A stretch of 10,839 bases of DNA from Dehalococcoidia bacterium (lineage in GTDB: Bacteria; Chloroflexota; Dehalococcoidia; Dehalococcoidales; DAOWLH01): the NCBI GenBank assembly GCA_030643515.1, contig DAOWLH010000086.1:1-10839 (forward strand), in the 5' to 3' direction. Position numbers and translations under genes: made by a program. Each line of letters opens with the position of its first letter. The first letter of the stretch is position 1. This document shows, one piece after another, positions 6,526 to 10,839 of the stretch. The notes beneath the pieces were generated by a model, which searched no databases, was not told the origin of the DNA, and saw only the letters and a program-made list of their open reading frames with translations.

Positions 6526-7337
6526 TTCTTCGCATCCTGTACATTGAAGTGGGAAAGGATTGCCTCCAGAACACCGCCGGCGATAGCACGGCCCTTGTCA
6601 GATATCGTATAGCAGTACTCTTTTTCCCCCCTGGGGTCAACATCTCCGGCCTTCATTCCCTGATGCACCCGGGTGCCGTCCCGGAGCAACCCCCGGATAA
6701 TGCCGCCGATATTAGTCCTTACCGGCTCATCATCAACATGAGCGACAACATCACCAGCAGAAACCATATCGCCTATTTTTTTACTGACGGTGAAACGGCC
6801 GGCTTTTGGTGCTCGGAAGACACGCTCCCAGGAAAAGCCGCCGATAACCCCGGGAACCCCGGTATCAGGCTCAGCCTCTCCCTCAAGCAGAACACGGCCC
6901 AGATTGTGGCCACGGTTGGTCTCAATTATGGCGTGAACATCCCGTCCCGCCCGAAAGCCAATGCCCAGGCCGATGACCAATGGGGCATCGGTCATCCTAG
7001 TGCCCAGGTTTTTCTTGGCGATTATTGCGTCAACTAGGACGGCCGGCTTAAGTACTTCCTTAATTCTAGCCTCCGGGTCAACCATAACCGGCAGCTTGCC
7101 CTCCCCCCAGACTTGTGCTATTTCACCCGGAGCGGAGATAAGCCTGGCCACCACCCCCTCAACCTCTTTTTCGCTATCATAAACGGCCTCACAGAAGGCC
7201 AACTCCCGCCTCACCGCCTGGGGCTGATCTACCTCGGTCATCAGCAGCCGGAAATGGCTCTGATGCAGCCGGTAAGCCACCGCACTGGCCAGCTCTCCAG
7301 CTCCCCTGATCAATACTGTCAATTCATTTAGTGGCAT
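6513..7337 (-). CDS. yqeB: YqeB family selenium-dependent molybdenum hydroxylase system protein, 274 aa
   Basis: The N-terminal Rossmann-like domain has VLIRGAGELASAVAYRL (8-24), TEVDQPQAVRRELAF (34-48) and the family's conserved EAVYD (50-54). Then come LVDAIIAKKN (101-110), GLGIGFRAGRDVHAIIETNR (123-142), GHNLGRVL (143-150) and GVPGVIGGF (160-168). A C-terminal lipoyl/biotinyl-like beta domain (about 170-235) carries ERVFRAP..G, IGDMVSAGDVVAHV and GDVDPRG, followed by TISDKGRAIAGGVLEAIL (244-261). These match the YqeB/EF2563-type family, a marker of organisms with labile-selenium molybdenum hydroxylases; its biochemistry is not established. The usual GPGF appears here as GIGF. The ATG at 7337 follows AGGGGGA closely (4-5 nt). 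It is the first of four overlapping or abutting maturation genes. Confidence 0.93.
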   Translation of the reverse strand: MPLNELTVLIRGAGELASAVAYRLHQSHFRLLMTEVDQPQAVRRELAFCEAVYDSEKEVEGVVARLISAPGEIAQVWGEGKLPVMVDPEARIKEVLKPAVLVDAIIAKKNLGTRMTDAPLVIGLGIGFRAGRDVHAIIETNRGHNLGRVLLEGEAEPDTGVPGVIGGFSWERVFRAPKAGRFTVSKKIGDMVSAGDVVAHVDDEPVRTNIGGIIRGLLRDGTRVHQGMKAGDVDPRGEKEYCYTISDKGRAIAGGVLEAILSHFNVQDAKKWQP

Positions 7338-7392
7338 TTTCCCCCTGTTTCTTCATACTGAGCAACCTGATGCCCTCTATCTGATTAAACAT
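7324..7392 (-). CDS. Possible 22-codon small ORF ahead of yqeB
   Basis: An ATG at 7392 opens 22 codons (MFNQIEGIRLLSMKKQGENA, then two more residues) ending with a TGA that overlaps the first codons of yqeB in another frame. A weak AAGG lies 4 nt upstream of the ATG. It could couple translation into yqeB across the 141-bp gap, or be chance. There is no homology evidence. Confidence 0.2.
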   Translation of the reverse strand: MFNQIEGIRLLSMKKQGENATK

Positions 7393-7403
7393 GGCGCCTT
7401 CGG

Positions 7404-7425
7404 TGATGCAGGCCGGATTGCATCA
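7404..7425 (-). other. Intercistronic hairpin between the ATPase gene and yqeB
   Basis: TGATGCA (7404-7410) and TGCATCA (7419-7425) are perfect 7-bp arms around an 8-nt loop. No T-run follows on the minus strand, so it is not a typical terminator. It could mark an mRNA processing or stability boundary between transporter and maturation cistrons. Confidence 0.4.
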
Positions 7426-7478
7426 GAAGAGGTTCTATTGTGCTTTATCGAGGCCCTGTACGGTGACCACCGAATTTC

Positions 7479-8549
7479 TCACTGGCGGCTGTGATCACAG
7501 CGACAATCATAGGCTCTGATTCTTCTCAGCTTCAGTATCAGGTAGACTTCCTTACCCACCGCCAAACTCATCTCATTGAAGACGTGATGGGGCACCTCGG
7601 CCACCAGCCTGTTCTGGCCGACTTCAACCCCCAGCCGGACAGTGTCATCAACATGCTGGATATCCTTAACCGTGCCGCTAAAGCGGTTCACCCCGGGACC
7701 CGGTGGCCAGCTATCAGAAATATATATGTCACGGGGGAGCAGAGCAATCCTCTCCACCGAGTTACCCTCGTGAGCAACGATTATGGGCAGCCCTCCGCAG
7801 TTGGCCTCAACGACCCCGTGCTCCAGCTCGCGACAGTAGTCACAAGTCAGGATGTTGGGAGCACCGATAAAATCGGAAACGGCCTTATTCTTGGGGTAGA
7901 AAAAGACCTCATCGGGCTGGGCCACCTGCTCTATAGAACCATCACTGATTACGGCAATTCTGTCAGCAATCTCCTCGGCTTCGTCCAGGTCGTGGGTGAC
8001 GTATATGGTGGTGATGCCCAGCTCCTTCTGCAGCTGTTTTAGCTCGGTCCGGAGGTACTTGGTCGTCTGCAGGTCCAGGCTGCTCAAAGGTTCGTCCAGC
8101 AGCAGCACCTTAGGCCAATGGGCCAGTGCCCGGGCCAGAGCCACCCGCTGCTTTTCGCCACCGCTTAGCTGTTTTGGGTAACGTGATGACAGGTGTGATA
8201 TCCGGGTAAGCTCAAGCAGTTCCACCACCCGGGCTTTTACCTGACTTTCAGGCAACTTCCGCGCCTTCAAGCCGTAGGCGATATTGGCAGCCACGTCAAG
8301 ATGAGGAAAGAGCACCAGGTGCTGAAACAGGTAACCAATCCCTCTCTTACTGGCGGCAACCCGGTCAATGGGCTCACCGTCAAAAACAACCGAGCCCTGA
8401 TAATCAGTAAGGCCGCTGATAACATTGAGCAGTGTTGTCTTACCGGCCCCGCTGGGCCCCAAAAGCACTAATAACTCGCGGTTAAACACCTCCAGGTGAA
8501 GGTCCCGGCAAATATGCTTGCCGATGTTATTAAGCTCTATATGGGGCAT
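7479..8549 (-). CDS. ABC transporter ATPase with C-terminal TOBE-like domain (ModC/CysA type), 356 aa
   Basis: This is the cytosolic motor of an import system. The nucleotide-binding domain (1-230) has Walker A GPSGAGKTT (31-39), Q-loop Gln76, signature LSGGEKQ (128-134), Walker B VLLLDEP (148-154) and H-loop His186. A C-terminal extension follows, beginning PNILTCDYCRELE (231-243), with a TOBE-like segment (about 285-345) of the kind found in molybdate, sulfate and polyamine importers, where it senses substrate or regulators. The CDYC pair and the Cys/His-containing end (YDCRCDH, 347-353) are unusual and could bind metal. The ATG at 8549 starts 1 bp after the permease stop, with GGAGA 4 nt upstream. 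Molybdate or a related oxyanion is the likeliest cargo by context, but sequence alone does not prove it. Confidence 0.92.
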   Translation of the reverse strand: MPHIELNNIGKHICRDLHLEVFNRELLVLLGPSGAGKTTLLNVISGLTDYQGSVVFDGEPIDRVAASKRGIGYLFQHLVLFPHLDVAANIAYGLKARKLPESQVKARVVELLELTRISHLSSRYPKQLSGGEKQRVALARALAHWPKVLLLDEPLSSLDLQTTKYLRTELKQLQKELGITTIYVTHDLDEAEEIADRIAVISDGSIEQVAQPDEVFFYPKNKAVSDFIGAPNILTCDYCRELEHGVVEANCGGLPIIVAHEGNSVERIALLPRDIYISDSWPPGPGVNRFSGTVKDIQHVDDTVRLGVEVGQNRLVAEVPHHVFNEMSLAVGKEVYLILKLRRIRAYDCRCDHSRQ

Positions 8550-8550
8550 A

Positions 8551-9312
8551 CTATCTCCACTTGGCAGTTACCCTCCGCTCAAAAAAGGCGAATAGCCTCT
8601 CGAACGAGAAGGTCGCAACTGCCAATACTATCAGGCTGACAATAATTATGTCAATGCGCATCAGGCTCTGGGACTGTATCATCAGGGCACCAATACCGGT
8701 GGGGATGGCTATCATCTCGGCGGCAATCAGCACCCGCCAGGCCATGCCGGCATTGAGCCGGAGACCGGTGAAGATGTTGGGCAGCGCCAGGGGCATGACT
8801 ACCGTAGCCAGAATCTTGATATCCGAAGCACCCAGCGTCCTGGCCACCCGGATATAGTCTTTATCCACGCCCTTAACGCCGGTAATGGTGTTATAGAGCA
8901 CCGGGAAAAAAGAAGCGATGAATATTATGGTAATGGGCAACGCTTCGTTGATGCCCACCCACAGCATCAGCAGGGGCAGCCAGCCAAGAGGCGGGATGGG
9001 ATAAAGCATGCTGATCAGGGGATTGAGCGCCTTGTCCATGGTCTCTCTCCAGCCCATCATCACGCCGACCATTATTCCGGCCAGAGAGCCAGCCGTTAGA
9101 CCAACCATAACCCGAACCAGGCTGGCCCAGAAATGCTCACCGAGTATACCGCTAGCGGCGAGTGTGTAGAACTCCTCTATTACCTCGGAAAAGGGCGGGA
9201 AGGAGAACTGCCCCGGAGTCCAGCCCAAGTGGGCCAGCAATTCCCACAGTGCCAGGAAGGCAACTATGGTCAGCAAGCCCCATCCCGGTTTCAGCCTCTT
9301 AAACCACCTCAC
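8551..9312 (-). CDS. ABC transporter permease, NitT/TauT (SsuC/TauC/NrtB) type, 253 aa, GTG start
   Basis: This is an inner-membrane channel subunit. Hydrophobic segments lie near residues 11-30, 64-87, 98-120, 124-146, 166-186, 192-213 and 221-241. The EAA-loop region (150-185) reads YIRVARTLGASDIKILATVV, then MPLALPNIFTGLRL, typical of the nitrate/sulfonate/taurine permease family, as is the LPLLMLWVGI segment. The GTG at 9312 overlaps the stop of the upstream 77-aa ORF (GTGA) and has GAGG (9324-9321) 8 nt upstream, supporting this start. The ATPase gene follows after 1 bp. NitT/TauT permeases usually pair with an ATPase lacking a TOBE domain; here the partner is of ModC/CysA shape. The substrate-binding protein is not encoded in the window. 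Confidence 0.92.
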   Translation of the reverse strand: MRWFKRLKPGWGLLTIVAFLALWELLAHLGWTPGQFSFPPFSEVIEEFYTLAASGILGEHFWASLVRVMVGLTAGSLAGIMVGVMMGWRETMDKALNPLISMLYPIPPLGWLPLLMLWVGINEALPITIIFIASFFPVLYNTITGVKGVDKDYIRVARTLGASDIKILATVVMPLALPNIFTGLRLNAGMAWRVLIAAEMIAIPTGIGALMIQSQSLMRIDIIIVSLIVLAVATFSFERLFAFFERRVTAKWR

Positions 9313-9542
9313 TCAAAATACCTCAGGTTCAGAATCCGATCAGTACCGTTTATACAGACTAGCTTATCCGGCCAGTTTAATAGCAGTGTATTACAACCGG
9401 GGCATAGCCCGCAACAAGACCCCAGTGGTGATATCTTGAATTTAACGGGCATGCCAGGAAGTGTTGTTTCAGCCCTGAGTACAACCAGCCGGCAGAATGA
9501 GGTAAAGAAATTCACCAGTATTAACTGGAGGGGCCTCGTCAT
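9309..9542 (-). CDS. Small cysteine-rich ORF, 77 aa, translationally coupled to the permease
   Basis: The frame starts at ATG 9542 and ends in a TGA overlapping the permease GTG by 4 bp. The N-terminal 30 residues are partly hydrophobic. The C-terminal half holds Cys at 43, 44, 47, 50 and 63 (GSCCGLCPGC, then LVC), reminiscent of a metal-binding knuckle. No clear Shine-Dalgarno precedes ATG 9542. An internal ATG at 9452-9450 would give 47 residues and keep most cysteines, but it also lacks a Shine-Dalgarno. No homologous family is recognised. The 4-bp overlap and position at the head of the transporter genes argue that it is translated. It could instead be the decayed end of a lost gene, for example a substrate-binding protein. 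Confidence 0.5.
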   Translation of the reverse strand: MTRPLQLILVNFFTSFCRLVVLRAETTLPGMPVKFKISPLGSCCGLCPGCNTLLLNWPDKLVCINGTDRILNLRYFE

Positions 9543-9560
9543 TAACCCATATAATCAATT

Positions 9561-9683
9561 TGGTAGGCTCTGCCGCTAGCCCGATTACACCCAGGGCTCC
9601 GCACACGGGAGGGGGAGATTATCATTTAAGCTGTTGGCTATGTCAGACCCCAGCACCCTGGTTTCCCCCGGCAGAGCCTACCA
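9561..9683 (-). promoter_or_regulatory. 123-nt element closed by a perfect 15-bp inverted repeat; candidate structured leader RNA
   Basis: TGGTAGGCTCTGCCG (9561-9575) and CGGCAGAGCCTACCA (9669-9683) are exact reverse complements. Inside, on the minus strand, GGGGGAAACCAGGG is followed by further pairing options: CCAGGG with CCCTGG, GGGGGA with TCCCCC, and GCTG with CAGC. This suggests a branched fold on a long closing stem. It ends 19 nt before the ATG of the 77-aa ORF heading the transporter genes. Neither strand has a T-run after the stem, so it is not an ordinary terminator. No target-site duplication is seen around it. Candidates are a cofactor or metal riboswitch (a Moco-type RNA would fit the locus, but I could not match its consensus) or a small non-autonomous repeat element. 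Confidence 0.4.
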
Positions 9684-9724
9684 TCTGATATGTCAACCTT
9701 TCTTTGTGACCACCAAAGTGGCCG

Positions 9725-10507
9725 TCAATTCTCCCAAATCTTCTCAAGGATTCCGGCATCTTCCATCTCGACCTGTCTTAATTCCCGGCTGTGGTGCCAG
9801 AGGACACCCCGGCCACCAGCATTTCCCCTCGCCCGCAGTAACTCTGGCACAAGCACCGCATCAAAGACAACAGGGTGCCCCCTCATCTGGGAGTAGATGG
9901 GAACAACCACCGAAGCCTTTTTCTCCTCATAAGCCTTAACCAGCTTACCCACCATCTGGGCTGTAATAAAGGGACGATTACCCAGGGTGAGCAGTACCGC
10001 TGAACTATCCTGAGACACCATCTTCAGACCGTACCTGAGGGATTTGCTCAATCCGTGCTCATAATCTGGATTAACGATAATCTTGACGTCCTTGCTGCTT
10101 AATGCCGTTTTAGCCTGCTCGGCGTTAGAACCCAGAACGACAACCAGGTCATCAATGCCGGCAGACAGCAGTGCCTCGGCCAGATAGGATACCGGCTGAC
10201 TGTCCGCATAGCTGGTTTTGCCGGCAGCCAGAACAATAGCTGAAATCTTTTCCCTTGATGGCGGCCGGTACTCCTTGGCCACCCTGATACCCAGCACCTG
10301 AACCTGATACGGGGCCAGCCTGTAGATGATTTTAGCCTCGGTACCCGTTTCATAGAGGTGCAGGCCGTCCCGGCCCCACAACCTGATACCTGCTTCCGGG
10401 TTTTGCCGGAGCTGACTCAGCGCCTTTCTGACAATCAGACGCTCCCTCGGTGCCAGATGGCAAAGAGTGGAGTAGACCCGGCTGCTCAAAAAGATTTTAT
10501 TCACCAT
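9725..10507 (-). CDS. RelE/ParE-like toxin domain fused to a degenerate MocA/MobA-type nucleotidyltransferase domain, 260 aa
   Basis: Residues 1-80 resemble RelE/ParE toxins: KIFLSSRVYSTL, a helical pair, LWGRDGLHLYETG (43-55), KIIYRLAPYQVQVLGI (59-74). Residues 87-260 match molybdopterin cytidylyltransferase (MocA)-type domains: ISAIVLAAGK (88-97), DDLVVVLGSNA (119-129), IIVNPDYEHGLSKSLRYGL (143-161), LTLGNRPFITAQM (173-185), RGHPVVFD (209-216). Two catalytic signatures are eroded. The loop after LAAG lacks the RMG..K motif and is about a dozen residues short, and the metal-binding GDxP is GNRP (176-179). A working cytidylyltransferase is therefore unlikely. The ATG at 10507 is chosen because AGGTG (10515-10511) sits just upstream; a GTG at 10513 is also possible. 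It overlaps the antitoxin gene by 11 bp. The second domain may act as a cofactor or nucleotide sensor; this is inference. Confidence 0.8.
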   Translation of the reverse strand: MVNKIFLSSRVYSTLCHLAPRERLIVRKALSQLRQNPEAGIRLWGRDGLHLYETGTEAKIIYRLAPYQVQVLGIRVAKEYRPPSREKISAIVLAAGKTSYADSQPVSYLAEALLSAGIDDLVVVLGSNAEQAKTALSSKDVKIIVNPDYEHGLSKSLRYGLKMVSQDSSAVLLTLGNRPFITAQMVGKLVKAYEEKKASVVVPIYSQMRGHPVVFDAVLVPELLRARGNAGGRGVLWHHSRELRQVEMEDAGILEKIWEN

Positions 10508-10763
10508 TGTCACCTGAATTCACAAATTCAATAAGCCGACCTTGCTCAGCTTCGGTAGCCCCTTGGTATATCTCCCGGGCTAACCGGCCATCCTCCAACA
10601 GCTTCAGTGTCTCCACCATCCGAGAGTACTCGTCATAGTTGATAACGACAGCCACTGGCTTACCATGCTTGGTAACCATGAACCGGTATAGCTCATCTTC
10701 TACCCGGTCAATAAGAGGCAGAAAATCCTTTCTGGCTTCAGTTATCGAAATGGCTTCCAGCAT
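10497..10763 (-). CDS. YefM/Phd-family antitoxin, 88 aa
   Basis: It has the typical N-terminal DNA-binding fold: SITEARKDFLPLIDRV (6-21), then VTKHGKPVAVVINYDEYSRM (30-49), as in Phd/YefM proteins, followed by a longer acidic helical tail (about 52-88) that would wrap the toxin. The ATG at 10763 follows AAGGAA (10775-10770), 6 nt away. Its end overlaps the downstream RelE-like domain gene by 11 bp, the usual antitoxin-toxin arrangement. Antitoxins of this family bind their own promoter, so it probably autoregulates the promoter at the right edge. If the genes to the left share that promoter, it would also influence the molybdenum operon. Confidence 0.9.
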   Translation of the reverse strand: MLEAISITEARKDFLPLIDRVEDELYRFMVTKHGKPVAVVINYDEYSRMVETLKLLEDGRLAREIYQGATEAEQGRLIEFVNSGDNGE

Positions 10764-10811
10764 ATTCTGTTCCTTTATAAATGAGCAGAAAAGTGTACAT
10801 TTATTATCTAA

Positions 10812-10839
10812 TTTATACCACGTGCGGCGGGCCTTGTCA
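10812..10839 (-). promoter_or_regulatory. Promoter of the antitoxin gene and probably of the whole leftward operon (cut by window edge)
   Basis: On the minus strand TGACA (10839-10835) is five of six bases of a -35 box whose first base is outside the window. It is followed by a 17-nt spacer and TATAAA (10817-10812). Transcription would start near 10805, about 40 nt before the ATG at 10763. The spacer contains the palindrome CACGTG (10819-10824), which may be part of an operator. Confidence 0.6.

Noticed and set aside
4352..8181. Many open frames opposite or out of frame with yqeB, yqeC, xdhC, methyltransferase and ATPase genes
   Set aside because: The real genes on the minus strand carry full sets of family motifs; the other frames have none and reflect the base composition.
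9133..9579. Rightward 148-codon ORF opposite the permease start and the 77-aa ORF
   Set aside because: It overlaps a well-supported permease and has no recognisable motif or Shine-Dalgarno context.
9561..9683. The 15-bp inverted repeat as an intrinsic terminator or as a tRNA/tRNA-Sec gene
   Set aside because: No T-run follows the stem on either strand. The long continuous stem and interior show no cloverleaf, anticodon arm or T-loop consensus.
9556..9690. MITE with target-site duplication
   Set aside because: Sequences immediately outside the two arms (ending CAATT on the left, beginning TCTGA on the right) do not match, so there is no sign of insertion; kept only as an alternative.
10099..10353. 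84-codon minus-strand ORF inside the toxin-nucleotidyltransferase gene
   Set aside because: It is a second frame within a gene that shows continuous family similarity.

Overview
The window reads as bacterial chromosome, probably an anaerobe that uses molybdenum (and perhaps selenium) hydroxylases. No rRNA, tRNA, phage, IS or CRISPR was seen. Taxonomy cannot be fixed from the sequence. The gene content (YqeB/YqeC/XdhC maturation set, NitT/TauT-like permease with a ModC/CysA-like ATPase, YefM/RelE pair, several proteins I do not recognise) would suit Chloroflexota/Dehalococcoidia or another sediment anaerobe; this is a low-confidence guess.

Region 1 (1-2430) looks richer in A+T. It holds two divergent paralogous multi-span membrane proteins of unknown function. 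One lies on the minus strand, runs off the left edge and fills positions 1-945. The other lies on the plus strand (1417-2430). Between them are a 57-residue two-helix membrane peptide, a good minus-strand promoter and a perfect 11-bp palindrome.

Region 2 (2431-4348) holds one minus-strand gene of unknown function (414 aa) with a Pro/Glu-rich repeated linker. It is flanked by non-coding stretches of about 417 and 256 bp. A coding-like stretch in another frame follows its stop codon, which hints at a frameshifted tail.

Region 3 (about 4301-10839) is a compact minus-strand gene train, very likely one long operon. Order of transcription: a promoter at the right edge; YefM/Phd-like antitoxin; RelE/ParE-like toxin fused to a degenerate MocA/MobA-type nucleotidyltransferase domain; a 182-bp gap holding a 123-nt element closed by a perfect 15-bp inverted repeat; a 77-aa cysteine-rich ORF; a permease; an ATPase; a 141-bp gap with a hairpin and a possible 22-codon ORF; YqeB; a SAM methyltransferase; YqeC; XdhC; and a likely terminator. 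YqeB, YqeC and XdhC are known maturation proteins for molybdenum hydroxylases (YqeB and YqeC mark the selenium-dependent type), and the transporter plausibly feeds the pathway. No hydroxylase structural gene and no substrate-binding protein lie in the window.

The items most worth a second look are the toxin-nucleotidyltransferase fusion with eroded catalytic motifs, the 123-nt element ahead of the transporter, and the divergent membrane paralogue pair.
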